Assembly: GCA_023105745.1 (NCBI GenBank)
Contig: JALGQZ010000011.1
Location: forward strand, 20,982,975-21,046,974
Direction: 5' to 3'
Source: Austropuccinia psidii
Lineage: Eukaryota > Basidiomycota > Pucciniomycetes > Pucciniales > Sphaerophragmiaceae
Length of the DNA stretch: 64,000 nt
The stretch's first letter is position 1, and the number at the start of each line of letters is the position of its first letter. The position numbers were made by a program, and so were the translations under genes. This document shows, piece after piece, positions 13,886-26,926 of the stretch. The notes beneath the pieces are model-generated. The model had not been told where the DNA came from and did no database searches. It saw nothing but the letters and a program-made list of their open reading frames with translations.

Positions 13886-16003
13886 ATGGACACCACTAGT
13901 AATATCTCTGATATGGGTCCTTGAAAGCAATCAAATTCTCCCAAATCTTCTGATATGCAGTGCTCATCAAGTGAAAGTATCATTTCCAATGATACAGCCA
14001 TCCCAAATCCACCTCCAGAAATTACTGAAGGTATGTTTTTCAATGGAATTAATTTCTGAAAAAATCAATATTATCAGTATCTCAATTAATCAGAAATAAT
14101 GCACAAAAGCAACATAGAGGCTCCCCATACTCATTGGTCTTCTTCCACCAAAATACCTACTGAGGTGCTTTTTGGGGCTGAAATAGAAGTGATTACAAAG
14201 AAACAGTTGTTGAACAATTCATCACAAATAGCCCCAAGATTAGAAGTAATGTCCAAAGATGCACATATTCCTCAATATCTATGAGAGAAGCTCCAGGAGG
14301 CCAGAGAACTGCTGGTTTCTGATATTGATTGTATGTATAAATAAACTTATATATCCTATATTTCAAGTTCCACCCTAATATATTTGAATTATGACTTTAG
14401 GAGTAAAATCAGGCAATACACTACCTCCTTAATAAAATGTTTAAAATGGTACAATGACAAACATTTCTTTAAAAAGGAAGTTCAAACCTTCAGAGAATAA
14501 AACAAAAAAGAAAATTCCCCAAACTTTCCAATTGGCCACTGAAGCTAATGAGGGGGAATCAGGGGCTCTGTGTCCTTCTGTTAATTAAAACAATAATGGA
14601 AATCAAATAAACACCACAAATAATCACTCTATTGAAATTCCCAAGATTGGAGGTGTAACCAATCATCATGAAAACATTGTTCAAAGTCCAAATTTGACAC
14701 TGAGGAAGTAACTACCATTCCCAATGAAAATATCAGTACAGATGCTTAAAGAACAGTGGATGAGGATAAACCTTTACTGGCCCATCAATGGATTCTTCTG
14801 CTTGATCACTAACTCTAAGTCAAAGTCATTCATGCACAAAAGCTATATTGGAAAATGAAAACAAATTTGATTACATTCTAATTTCATATCATGTATTCAA
14901 AAGGAAAGATTGGATAAAATTTCATTCATGCATTCAAATGACCTTCATGAAGCACAAATCACTTGTTCCAAAGGATTAATTTCCTACAAATCTCCAATGT
15001 GGGATTTGCTACAAGAGTGGTAGGGACATTAGAATGAAAGAGTGGCTTGAAGAGCTCCATTCAGCTGGTAAAGAGGCTTTCAGAAATATCTAAATTGGTT
15101 ATCTTGCCAATCTCATTGCTTTCATAGGCTTGAATATCTTTTCACCAAAATCTGAAGAGCCTTTGCTCTATGAAATGGTTTGGAATTTGTCATCATTTCA
15201 AAATTACATTTCCTACCCAAGAGGCTCCAAGCACTGTATCTATTGGTGCACAATCTTGTTCAACCAAGTCAACATTAAAAGCAGAGAGTTTCCAATATTC
15301 CATTTGAAGCCATTGCACTTTATATGGATGATCAGAACCCTCTGGTTACATTCAATATATCTAATTCAACTTCCAGTGATTCTTTGTCTGTGAAAATTAG
15401 TGCCATTCAATATTTTAACTCATGTTTGAGTGTCAAAAAGGTTCCACTTGATCAAAAAGGAAATTAAAGTCAATAAAGTACTAGTATTATATCACAAGGA
15501 ATTTTAACACCAACCTTGACTGTCGTGGTTGATAATATCCTCCAGCTAATGATTGCATTTAATTAGGCCCAGGTGCATACTAAGGCTGATTCCAAAACTA
15601 CTCAGAAAATTGGAATGCAATTGGTAAAGAGAGGAGTGGATCCTTTACAAGCTTTGGTGACCATTCAAGATCAGATAGAGGCTGTAAGGCCATGCTACAA
15701 TCTGATTGCAGCATTCCTTACAGGGGTGTACATGTACTTCTGGTGTTCTCATCTGATTACCACATTAGTTCAACCAAAGGGACCCTTCATTTTCTGGAAA
15801 TCACATCAATGATCAAGAGAAAAGAATCTTTGCCTGATGAATAGATTTGGAAGTGCACAAACAAGTATATATGTGAAAGCCTTCATGAAAGATTTTTCTC
15901 AAATTGTTTATCTTCACAAATTTGCCCAAGCAAATACTAACTTGCAGAATATTTAGCATTAGATTTTAGTGAAGCATGGCAAAAAACACCCTTTGGAGTC
16001 TAA
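13886..16003 (+). pseudogene. Decayed paralogue of unknown gene A (38439-40679)
   Basis: The pieces align in order with the nearly intact gene A of the 36.8-57.7 kb transposon. The start at 13886 is followed by a Ser-rich segment and an apparent intron donor near 14030. The frame 14099-14284 has VLFGAEIEVITKKQ and IAPRLE, against VIFRGEVKIISKEQ and IPRLE in gene A. Around 15020-15060, RDIRMKEWLEELHS matches RDLKMSAWLHDLEIA. At about 15360-15430, SNSTSSDSL and SCLSVKK match SNSTDPLGL and SCLSKSK. At 15850-15990, CTNKYICESLHERFF and LALDFSEAW match CTNKYICNLLNKSFF and LVLDFGDAW. Numerous stops and frameshifts make it a pseudogene. The function is unknown in both copies. The tract just downstream is interrupted at 16230 by the giant retrotransposon. 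Homology is seen directly by reading; no search was possible. Confidence 0.75.
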
Positions 16004-16229
16004 TTTAATAATGAAGTTACCTAAAAGGTTGTTATTGACAAAGAAATTCAAAAGGTGTAAAAGAGCGTGTGTGTCATATTACTTATTATTACCTGTTACC
16101 TGCAATTCATAACTATTGAGCGCAAAATGGGTTTACTGTGCAGAGTCATGATTTTAAAAAGCTTTGTGCCAATATTCTTATAAGATTAACCAGTGTGATG
16201 TTGTCACCTCAGTGCAACAAAAGTGACAG

Positions 16230-18182
16230 TGTGGGAACTTCTCTTGTGTGGGATTAAAATGAGGCAGTACCTGGAGGGGGAAATCACAGGTAACTAGTTG
16301 TGAATTGATAATAAAACCTGTAACCAAGGGTGAAAAGGGTGTATTGCATGCCCCTCCTGAAATACTGAACAAAATCATCCTTTGAGCTCACAAACCAAAA
16401 TAAAATTAGTAAGTGGCTTTACAACTGCAGAAGACAAAATTCAGCAGTCTCAGATCAGACCTAATTCAATATATAATAATAAAAAGTAATGTAAGTAATT
16501 TGGTTAATTTTTAGATTTAATGAAATACTTGTCTGTTTAATTTTAATATTATAGTGAAATTGGGGTGAGTGGTTTCTTCTTGATGATAGAGTTTTGTTAA
16601 GATGAGTTATTTAAGTTGTTTAGAGAAATTTGATGAGTGTTGATAAAGGTAATTTTCTTAAGTTAAAGTTATAATGGAGTAAAATACTTTTTTACAGGTT
16701 TGTTATATTTTTTAAGAGTGTTTAATAATAAGATAAAATTGTATTTGTTAAATTTAAGCGGTAAGATTCTCTGATATTGAATTTTTAAAGGGGTAAGTTA
16801 ATTTTAAATCTTGATAAATTTTTTAATTTTACTGGATAAAATATTTTAATAGAGTAGTAATCCTAATCTTGGGTACTCGGTAATTTTCATTTTTATTTTA
16901 ATAATAAGAAGATTCCACTGAGCTTAGCTACTGGGTAATCTTCAACACTGTACTTCCACTGAGCTGAGCTATTGGGCAAGTAAAATTCACTATAATTTTC
17001 TGGACTACCTCCCAGGTGAGGGATGACTCATTCCTGTGCTTATAATGTGCAGGGGATATAATGTGCATGGGGGGAATTTGAAATTTGGGGGGAGAGAGCC
17101 CCTCTATTTATACTTTTTGGGAGCCCAGGGGGCACTCCATGGGAGCTGTCTTTTTCCACTTTAATTCCTCTTGATTTCATCATGTGAATCCATTTTGGTG
17201 AGGCCCTTTCTTGCATGGGTCAGGTGATTTAAGGTTTGGTGATAATTTTTCTCTTCACAGCCTCCATTCATAACATGATGGTCTTTTGGTGAGCTAATTA
17301 TGATGTGAGTTTCTTGGGTTTTCCTTGCATGCATGAGGTGATTTCATTTTGGCTGAGCATTTTTGTTGTGCACAGCCTCTTTTCTGTCACATAATATTCT
17401 GTTGGTGGATTAAGTATCACATGATGACATTATAATTACTTTGCATATGTCACATTTTAGGATTGGTAGATGTGGCTGTGTGATTTATGCAGGTGTTATG
17501 GTTATTTTTCTTTTTGAACTTTAAAATGAGGTCAGGTGATAATTTCTTGCCCTGATGAATTTACTGTTTTTTATGAGATGATGTGATTTTTGAGTTTGAC
17601 ACATGCTGTGCATAGTCATGTGGTTGAGATTTGATTAAAAAGTGTGTACTGCATGCAGCTTGTTGTAACTAGCTTTGGTTTGCATGAGGTGATGAGTGGT
17701 GTAAATAATTTTGTTTCTGTTTTAAGGTTTAAAGTGGGGTTACTGTGGATATAAAGATAAGGTACTCCTGTGGCTGTGTTGTAAATGAATTGCAGGAATT
17801 CCATGGGGCTGGGCTTTGCATCATGTGACTTTGAATGAAAGTTGGCTGTGTAACTAATTCATGTGTCATTTTACTGCTGCAGGAGTACTGTGTCTATAGA
17901 GGGGTGTGTAATTTAAAGGGTGGTACCTTATTTTTTGTAACTAGTTTACTATATGTAACTTGATTTTTACATATGCATAATGAAATTGAATAATTTATTT
18001 AAACACACACACTGCCCTTTGGTGCCTGTGCCATGGTTTCATGAGTTAAATCCAGATTCTTGCTGTAAAATTGACCTTTTGGTATAAATTTTGAGTGTAA
18101 GTTTGCCCATAGGCTTGATTTGCTGCTGTTATGGGGTACTATGAGCTTGAGCCTGGTGAAAAAAATGGTATGGAATACCACA
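16230..18182 (-). repeat. 3' LTR of the giant element
   Basis: It begins TGTGGGAAC and ends GGAATACCACA on the plus strand, so the sense LTR is TGTGG...CCACA. It matches 33598-35510 over its whole length with scattered differences. The last bases nearest the flank (16230-16246) differ most from the PBS-side end of the 5' LTR. ACAG flanks it at 16226-16229. Confidence 0.88.
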
Positions 18183-18199
18183 TCCCCCTCTCCATTTAA
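18183..18199 (-). other. Polypurine tract next to the 3' LTR
   Basis: On the sense (minus) strand the bases immediately before the 3' LTR read AAATGGAGAGGGGGA, followed directly by TGTGG. This is the standard location and composition of the plus-strand DNA primer of LTR retrotransposons, and it fixes the LTR boundary independently. Confidence 0.8.
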
Positions 18200-18317
18200 T
18201 GCTGTCCCCAGCATTCCAGGTGATAGCTCCCTATTCTTCATCTGATTCTGTGGTCTCCTTAAATACCTCTTCCTCATTTATTGATTCATCTTCTTCACTT
18301 TGTTCTTCTTCTGTGTC

Positions 18318-19540
18318 TTATTTTGTGTTTATCAACTTTCCTCTTGGGTAGAAAATTTTGACTTGAGAGGCTGCAAATCTTCTTGCTAATTCTGTTCCAT
18401 CCAGCTCCTCAAGTTCATATGGTCCATTGTTTATTTGTCCGATTACTCTGTAGGGTCCATTCCATTTGTTTTTGAAAAGTAGTCCCCAATTAGTTTCTAT
18501 TGCTTTGTTGTAAACCAGGACCAAATCTCCTGGATTAAGAGGTGATCTCAGTTGGTGTGCCATTCTTCTATCCCAATATTTCATTGAGTCCTCCGTTGAT
18601 TTTTTGAGGTTTTCTGCTACTTTCCTTCTCATTTCTTTTTTCCTTCTAATTGTTTAGCTCTGGCTTCCAATAATTCCTCAGCTGTGGATATTTTGTGCCA
18701 TTTTATTGCTAAAAAGGTTTTTGTTTCAATGTCAATTGGTAATACTGGTAGTTGTCCAAATTGGAGTTCAAATGGTGAGAAACCAGTTGTCCTTTTAGTG
18801 GAGATTCTGTCAGCCAATTTCACTAGTGGTAGATATTTTTTCCATTTTCCTCCACTTTCCCCACACATTTTGACTAATGCATCTTTGAGTTGTTTATGGC
18901 CCCTTTCCACCATTCCTTGAGACTCTGGGTAATAGGGTGTGGTGACTCTGATCCTTGATCCTGCTTTCTTTACTGCATCTTGCAATTCTTATCCAAACTC
19001 TGGCTCACCATCAACAGTTACTTCTTTTGGTGAGCCATACCTGCATATCCATTCTGAGGTGAACCATTCTGCAACTGCTTTTGCTGTTAATTTAACTAGT
19101 CCAACTGTTTCTGGCAATCCTGAAAAATCATCTCTTTCCACAACCATATAATTCCATCTTCCAGATTTGATATGGAATGCATCCATACTGACCCTCTCAA
19201 AGATTTTTGATGTTGCTGTAGATTTTCCTTGTTCCCTTTTTAAGTTTTGACTTCTCTTTTGGCAGGCCAGGCAAGATTGAACCCATTTCTTGACTGATTT
19301 CTTCATTCCTTCCCACCAAAATCTTGCTTTAATTCTTCTTTAAGCTTCATTTTCCCCTCTGTGGCCCATGTCTTCATGAAGTGACTTTAAAATGTAGCTT
19401 TGAACTTCTTGACTTGATATCACCAGTTGAGGGTTGGGGTTGTTTCTTCTTTTAAGCTGGCCATCTTCCAAGAAAAAGTTGGGTGACCTTGTTTTAATCA
19501 TTCTAAACTCTTCATCTTTGCTTGATTGTGGTTTTTTCAT
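18318..19540 (-). pseudogene. Integrase of the giant element (broken)
   Basis: Four frames cover the integrase. The N-terminal zinc module is HEDMGHRGENEA, then CLACQK after a stop. The catalytic core has Asp in SMDAFHIKSG, a second Asp in TVDGEPEFG followed by a stop, and Glu in SQGMVERGHKQ. The C-terminal part (18318-18632) has WNGPYRVIGQINNGPYELEE, the usual SH3-like integrase tail of gypsy elements. No chromodomain is visible, unlike the element at 4.9-10.8 kb. The enzyme would insert the cDNA into chromosomes. Stops at three points make this copy inactive, though the catalytic residues themselves are kept. Confidence 0.85.
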
Positions 19541-19699
19541 TGTACTTAAGTATTCTTGAATTCTCTTCCAAAATCCTTTTTGTTTGGTTGATACTTGTAC
19601 TCCTGAAAAATGGAGTGAATTTACATTCTTAGCCCCAAATCAAGGGTGTGGCTTGATCCAATATTCTTCTTCATCAAATTCTGGTGCATCTTCATCTTC

Positions 19700-21381
19700 T
19701 TATTCTGAGTTTTTTGGTCTTCTGGATAGCCCATATGGCATAGTGAAAGTTTTCCCTGGTTTGTGTACCAAATCAAAGGAAAATAGCTGAATGAAAGCCA
19801 CCCATCTTGTCATGGGGGCGTTGGGTAAGCAATGTGTGTTGATCATTTCAATTAAGGCCTTGGCATCAACTTGTAATTCAAAATGTTGTCCCCAAAGTAT
19901 TGTCTGAAGCTTCTTGAGAATTCTTGCAAATCCACAGAGTTCCAATTTGGGTTGTGAGTTTTTTGATTCTAATGTTGAAAAAGTTATTGATTCATATAGT
20001 ACTGGTTTGTCTTTTCCTTATTTATCTTCTTGAGTGAGTACTGCTCCTGCAGCAATGTAGCTTGAATCTACTACTAATTAATTTTTCCTGCTACTTTGTC
20101 ATAATCCAATTTCTTGAGGATTATTTCTTCTCCAACTATTCTTCTGAGCTTATGGAAAGCTTCTTCACATTTTTGATCCCAGTCCCAGTCAACATTTTCT
20201 CTGGTGAGCCTTCTGAGTGGTGATGCAACTTGTGAGAAGTTTTCAATGAACATCCTTACATAGGCACAAAGTCCAATAAATCCCCTTATTTCCCTCTTGT
20301 TAAGAGGTGTTGGCCAATTTTGAATTTTGTTGATTTTTTGTTTTGAAATTGTTCTTCCTTTAAATGACACAACATGTCCTACTATGTCCAAAGCTGGAAC
20401 ACAGCATGCAAAATTTGATCCTGAGATAGTAAGTCCTGCTTCTTCAATCCTGAATAAAACTCTTTCTAAGGTTATGGCATATTCCCATATAAATCTTCTG
20501 ATTGAGGGGTTTTCTGGTAGTGTTTCTTGGTTGTAAAGGGATCTTGGTCCTTTTATTCCTCCATCATCAATGAAAATTACTACACTCTCTGGTATTTCTT
20601 CTTGGAGTATCCAAGTCATTTGGGCTTAGTATACTGCTACTGAGTTGGTGGCTCCTTGGGGTAGTCTTGTGAGTTGCATGCTTCCAAGTGGTGTTTCAAA
20701 AGTGGTGAGGGGTCTTGTAGTGACATCTAATTCTCTTTCATCATATCCTCCCATCATTTCTCCTAGTCCATAACATGCTCTTCCTGCAAATAAATCTACA
20801 AATTATTCAATGTGAGGTGGTAAGCCAGCATCCTTGATGGTGACTTTGTTGAGTTCTTGAAGGTCATGGACAATTCTGAGTTTCCCATTTGATTTGGCCA
20901 CACAAAATATTGGGCTTGTGTAGCTTGAGGTGGATTGCTCATAGATTCCAGTCCTGATTCTTTCTCTGATTAATTCAGTAAACTGAGGTAAAATAGATTT
21001 GGGAATGGGAATTGGTTTCTTCTGCCAAGGTTCATGAGGTATTACTGGTATTTTGTAAGGTCTTCCATATGAGTGCTTGAGTAATCCTCTTTCTTCTTCA
21101 CAGAAGGCTATTGCTTTTTCCCTTAAAGTAATAACATTTTTGAGTAAATTGATTTCTTCATTTGATAACCATCCTGGTGGACCAAAGTTAACTGCTTCCA
21201 GTCTTTCATGGGTGACCTTGAAGGGTTCTTGAAATATGGGTGGGTTGGGTGATAAGGGTATTTCATAAGGATCTCTTGACAAAGGTGGGTTCAGGTCTTG
21301 AGGCATTGGCTCATTGACTGGTCTTGCCTTCTTCAGGACTGATTTATATTTGGCTTCTAAAATTTGGTGATCCATCTTCAA
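19700..21381 (-). pseudogene. Reverse transcriptase and RNase H of the giant element (broken)
   Basis: The frame at 20803-21381 carries the fingers and palm start of reverse transcriptase (VAKSNGKLRIVHDLQELNKV). After a stop, 20640-20800 reads FVDLFAGRACYGLGEM and RLPQGATNS. The frame 20074-20619 has the catalytic FIDDGGIKGP motif (YxDD type) and the thumb/connection. RNase H is partly readable at 19700-19945 (FELQVDAKALIEMI, then VHKPGKTFTMPYGLSRRP). This copies the RNA genome into DNA in cytoplasmic particles. The PxNPxIRRFxWE-like segment after the YxDD box recalls a gypsy lineage common in basidiomycetes (knowledge from memory). At least two stops interrupt the frame. Confidence 0.87.
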
Positions 21382-21490
21382 TTAGTTATTTTGTTTTGTC
21401 TTCTTTCTTTTAATGATTTCTAAGAGCTTGCTAGTGTCCTGAAATCTTGAGGTCTTTACAATTCTTCTTTCTTCTTTCTTCCATAAAAAA

Positions 21491-24400
21491 TGTAGTTTAA
21501 GGTCATACAGGACCTACAACTAGGTGTGTAACCCCTGTATATTAGGTATACAAGTGCTACAGTTCAAGTAATGCAAGGACCTCCTGGTTCATCCAAGGGC
21601 TTATCTTGATTCTTGAGCTCCTTTGGGCTTGATTTTGGATTCCACTTTACTCTTGTTTATTCTTCCATCTTCATGATTCCCACTTGATGAAAGATTCTTC
21701 TGGTTCTTTTATTGATTGATGAGGAATTTTCTTGTCTTAATTGATGGCTTGAGGCTTCACTTTGTTCATTTTGGCCATTTTGATAATGATAAACACCTGT
21801 AAAACCCCTTGTTCCTGTTACACAAAGGGAGCAGTTTATTGTCATGCTGAGGACAAAGATGGTCCTTCAGCACTTCTCCTGACTAGGACAATCCCCTCCA
21901 GCTTCTTGGCTGCTATTTCCTATAGGTTTCCCTGCCCAAGTTTACAGGGGAAGCAGTTTAGTGTCATGCTGAGGACCTCTTGAGTCTTCAAGCTTCCTTA
22001 AAATCCCAAGGGAAATTTGAGTTGAGTGTTTCATAATCTTGTTAGTCCATCATCTTGAGTGAGTCCTGAGTCCATAATTGATCCAGTGAGTCATCCTTCA
22101 GTCCATAAATCCTGACCAGTGATTCTTGAATTCCAAATGGGGTTCAATCCAAAATCAAAGAATTGTCCAAGGTCTTGTGTTGTCCAAAGTTCAATCCATA
22201 AGGAACTCCTGCTCTTATTTAGAACTAATCTTCTTTATTTTCAGTATTCTGATAATTGCTATCTGATATAATGTTTCCAAATTATCTGGATGTTTCCTTG
22301 AAATGAATTATTTCCTTTGGTTCTTCTGTATTCCTAGCTTATTCCTGTTATAAAAAATAGAATGAAAAATGAAAAATAATAATAATAAAATGATTTGAAG
22401 TTGACTTTAATATTGATTGATTGATTGATTAATTTTTTTTGTTTTTTTTAATAATATTATTTTGGATAAGGGCCCCCCTCTCCATTTAAAAATCTTGAGT
22501 TGGTGTTCAAATTTTGAAGGGGATATGTTCTCATTCCCCCAAAACTTCCACTATAAGGGATAATGTAAGAAATAAGTTTACCCACCCCTTATTTTTTATA
22601 GTGATTTTGATAAGAATAAATAATGATACAGAAAATTGACATAATTTTATTTTAATGATGATTCAATAAAATTTTTCTTTTTTGTAAGTATAAAATAACC
22701 ATTAACTGAGATATCTGAGTAAAAATCAAAATTTAAAAGAAATAAACCTGAATAACAATTAAGATCATGGAACTGTTTGGTTGAAGGTGGTAATTTGTCC
22801 CAATAAGTAAAAATTGGTGCTCTTGAGAATATTTCTAATTAATATTACATAATTGAATGATCATAATTTAAGTCCTTTATTCATATAATGACCCTTATGA
22901 TACCACAGCTCTTCCTTTTGGAATCATTATTGTGACTCAGACTTTATTTCAAGTCCATCCCCTTTATGGTTCAGATTTTCTGTTGCCCATAAATGCATTT
23001 GAGTTGTTAAAAATATAAACAGTGAAAAGTAAATATTTATACAGTTTTTTAAAAAACTCTTGTTTGCTTTTGGGGGGCTTTTTTTAAATTCCTTTTGGGA
23101 AAAAATAGCACATTGAGGTGTTATTAATATGTAAATTTCCCAAATTATGTCATCAATTTATGAGTTTTTAATATAAATAACTCCTTCAGAGTTCAATTAA
23201 TGCCTTCATGACACAAATGATTCTTTCTTTCAAACAAGTTCCAATAACTTTCTTGTAATTGAAGAAATATTTCAAATTAAATGATTATTTTTCAAAAAAA
23301 TTACTTGATGTAGATTTTTTTTTGATTATTTTTGAGTTGAAAAATTAAGCCAATTTAATGGCTCTTGTTGTAATAGTAGTAAAAGTGTAATAAAGATAAT
23401 AAGTAAATGAAATATTTTGGAGCTCATGAATGGGATATGACCCTTATTCTTAGGAGAAAATAATTGAATTTGAAATAAAAAAAATTTTAAAGTATGTTCA
23501 AAAGTTTTAAGTCAGTAGATCTCTCTAATTATTGTTTATAATGAAATAAAATTGGAAAAAAAAGAAATAAAACCTCAGGTAGTTTATAGTCTTGCCTAGG
23601 ACTTCAGGTCTTTTGTTGATATTTTCTTGATTTCTTGTTGATATTTGGAGGTATTTCTTGATATTCAAAGGGGCAGATTATGGTCTTGCCAAGGACCTTT
23701 GGTTTGTTGTTTTGTATTGAGTCCTAATTGAGAATTCTTAGTGGTGGGCAGTTTATGGTCTTGCCAAGGACCATATGTTGTTTTTCTTGATAATGAATTG
23801 ATTCCTTGTTGTTAATTTTGGTTTTTGATTTATCTTCAAAGCCAAGTTGTAAATTGAATTAAACAGTTTATAGTATTATTTAGGACTATTTTCATTTTAA
23901 AATCATTTTCTTGAGCTTATAATATCCTAAAAGTGTTTTTTAATGTTGAATACGTTTTAAGCCATTCTGAGGGCCCTCTTTTTTATTTTAAACCCTCATT
24001 CTGTTATATATATTGATCTTTCTTTTGTTATTCTATATATGTTGATTTATAAAAGCCGTAAAAAAATAAAATAAAATTGTCAGTAAATTAATTAAGTCAA
24101 TAAAATGATAAAATAATATAAAATTGAGCAGTTTAAAGCCTTTCCCAGGGCTTTTATTATGTATAGCCCTTTAGCCTATAAAAATGAAATATATATGAGC
24201 TTCATGCAATATCAAGGGGAAAATGAAAAACAATCCAGAAGTTTAATGTGTTGCTGAGGACAGTTTATGTTATTTTTTATCCCTGTAAAATAAAAAAAAT
24301 ATTAAGAAACTTAATTAAATAACCTAACTAAGCAAAACCAGCAGCTTAAAGCCATTCTGAGGGCTTTCTTTTATTTATAGCCCTGCAGCCTATCAAAAAT

Positions 24401-25010
24401 GAAGTATGTCAGTTTAATTTAATGTCCAAAAATAAAGTGATAATAAAAATAAAATAATAAAAACAGTTTATAGCCATACTGAGGGCTTTTTTTCTTTTGT
24501 TTTATTATTCCTTTCAGGGCCTTTGTAAAAAAATCATCAGTAAATTTAAATAAAATATTGAGTAAAATTAAATATAAATAAGCATTTTATTTGTATTCTT
24601 ATATATATATATATATTGTAATCATTATCATCATTTGTTTTATATTCAAAAACCAATTAGTATTTTGATTTTAAAAGCATTTTTAAGCTTATCAAATCAG
24701 ATAACTACTTTTTTTGATGAACACCTGTAGCATTCAAAATCAAATATGTCAGTATAATATATTGTAAAACATAAGAAACAAGCATAAAAAATAGAAACAG
24801 CAGTTTAAAGCCTTGCTTAGGGCTAACATTATTTTGTTTTATTGTTTTTAAGCCCTATTTTTATTCTTTTCATTTTATAGCTATCTTGTTTCCCCTTCAT
24901 TTTATTAAACTAAAAAATTACTAAAATATCTGCAAATCAGATAATCAGTAATAAAAAATAAGCATATGATGAAGTTGAGCAGTTTAATGCCTTGCTCAGG
25001 GAATTTATTG
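21491..25010. repeat. Array of about 14 dispersed, covarying 30-base hairpins
   Basis: Each copy has the box CAGTTTA, a 3-7 base stem, a loop close to TTGCYNAG or ATNCTGAG, and the matching stem arm. Copies start near 21491, 21831, 21953, 23581, 23673, 23748, 23863, 23955, 24128, 24234, 24341, 24463, 24800 and 24979. Stems change together: TTGTC/GACAA, AGTC/GACT, TATGGTC/GACCATA, AAAGCC/GGCTTT, ATAGT/ACTAT. Spacing is irregular (about 75 to over 1,000 bases) with AT-rich filler, so this is not a simple tandem repeat. The tract lies between the accessory ORFs and reverse transcriptase and has no credible gene. Confidence 0.8.
22474..22489 (-). other. Second copy of the polypurine tract inside the element
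   Basis: Sixteen bases identical to the 3' PPT region (18184-18199) recur about 4.3 kb upstream in the sense direction, again as a purine run after AAAT. It may be a central polypurine tract, as some retroelements have, or the scar of an older nested 3' end. No LTR start follows it. Confidence 0.55.
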
Positions 25011-26751
25011 CTATTCATACCCCAGTATGGTTTAAACTTATTTTGGTGGTCTCCATGAAGTTGAGCTGCTGATTTTAGCTACTGAGGTGGTTTATCTGCC
25101 TCTGGAGGTCCGATTCAGGCTACTTTCAGTTAGTATATCCCAAGTGAGGCTTGATACCACTTCGGGTTACTGTTTTCTTTTTGCAAAGACCACTACATGA
25201 GTTTTACTACCCATCTCCTTTTTTACTTTCTAATTTGTTTATGTTTATATTTTACTTCTTTTTAATTCTTTTCAAAGCCCCCCCTACTTTTTTTTGGTGC
25301 TTTTAACCACTTGGCGTGGTTAGTTCTTCTCTCAGAAGCCTTTCAAGAAAGCTAGCTTATTGTTTGCGCTCCAACATAGCTTTTTGGGGGTGATAGGAAG
25401 TTGTTCGGGTGTGTTACTTTTGTCTCTATTATCCTGAAAATTCCCTTCCTTCCTATGTTAAGCCACTCCAGGCATTCTACTTGTTATCTTTTGCTTCCTC
25501 CTTCTGGGTCTTATAATTGCTTTGGATACTGATATAATGCCCCTTCATAGGGTTTGGTTGATTCCTGACCTTACAGAGGTCTTCAGATGTGATCATGACC
25601 ACGTCAGCTATCAGTGGTCAGTGCTCAACCTTTTCCCCAATCTAAATCCACCCTCCCAAGTCATCAAATGTGATACTTTCTTACTTTGGGTGTTAGGGTT
25701 GAGTCAACCTGCATCCAACTCCACCAGTCGTCTTTTCCGCTTTGTTGCTTAGAATACTGTATGCGGTGCATGGGTTTAACGTTTAAAACTGTAGAGTAGT
25801 ATTAAGGTTTGTCTTTTACTTCTAAACATTTCTATAGCTCCGAGCTGTCTTCCTGCCCGTTAGTGTCCTGAAACCGGTTATTTTATTATTTTTTTTTTTT
25901 TGCATTGCTTTAGTGAGGTGGTGCTAGCTATTTTGAATGGATGAAGACTTGGTCTATGTTGATAACCGCCAAGTCTTTTCTCCAAGCTAAATCCAATATT
26001 AGGTCAATCATTCTTTTGCAGCTCATAATACTTTTAACGGGCATTGGAAGAGGAAAAATACGTTCATCCCTTTTTACAGCTGTGATCTAATACTAATGAT
26101 GCCACTGCTTAATTCGCTATTGTATTCATACGCTTAACTTAGTTGACGTCTGACACTGATTACTTGTTTCTGCTGTTTTCTTTTTTTTATTATTTTTTAT
26201 TTATTTTAGGCAACATGTAGCTGCTGGGAATCTCCTCATTCGTGAAGAAACTCCACCAATACCGCTTTATCTTAGCTATCACTGCCAAAACATCACGGTA
26301 ATCTTAAGCGGGGTAGGCCTCTGAAGCTTGCAGTAAACTGTTGTTTCTTTTGACGCTTAGTTTCTCGTATCTGAGTATAGCTCTTAATTTAAATAGGATT
26401 CAAGCATTTGAATTAAGCAGACTATGAGAAGAGGCCTGGTCCATATTATCTTCACTAGGCTGATTAGTTCAAAGTTATGGGAACGGTTCTTTTGGTACGT
26501 GCTTTAGAGCTATTAAGTTATCTTACTGCCTTCTAATACTATCCATTGGTCGAGACGTTTGTTTTTAAAAAAACAGAAAATAGTCCCATCCTCCCATTTT
26601 AGTACATCTCTGGATTTTGGACAGCGGCATTTGATGGTGAATCCTTGAAAAAGTACCAATTCATGCTTCCTCTGATTACGCCTTCTTTCCTAGGGTTGCT
26701 TTTAAGGTGGCTTCTAGCTGCGGCTCTTGGTGTCCCTCTTCAAGCCTTGGG

Positions 26752-26760
26752 TATAAATAG
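26752..26760 (+). promoter_or_regulatory. TATA box of the island gene
   Basis: TATAAATAG lies 167 bases upstream of the ATG at 26927, in the CpG-containing island and in the right orientation. The intervening leader has no ATG competing in a long frame. It is a good match to a eukaryotic TATA element, although such motifs occur by chance in AT-rich DNA. Confidence 0.5.
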
Positions 26761-26926
26761 CCTCAAAACAAAATGGGTTTTTTTCCCAATTCCTCATTTC
26801 TCTACAAAAGAAACCCTTCCTTTCTCAATAAGATTTATTCCATTTTTAAGTTCTCATTTATTTATTTATCACCAGGGCTTCCTACTTCAGCTCATTTTAG
26901 TCGATTGAATATTATTCACGTCTAAT

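Noticed and set aside
16247..16260. LTR boundary at the inner TGTGGGATT
   Set aside because: The solo LTR and the flanking duplications (CCAG, ACAG) place the true end at 16230.
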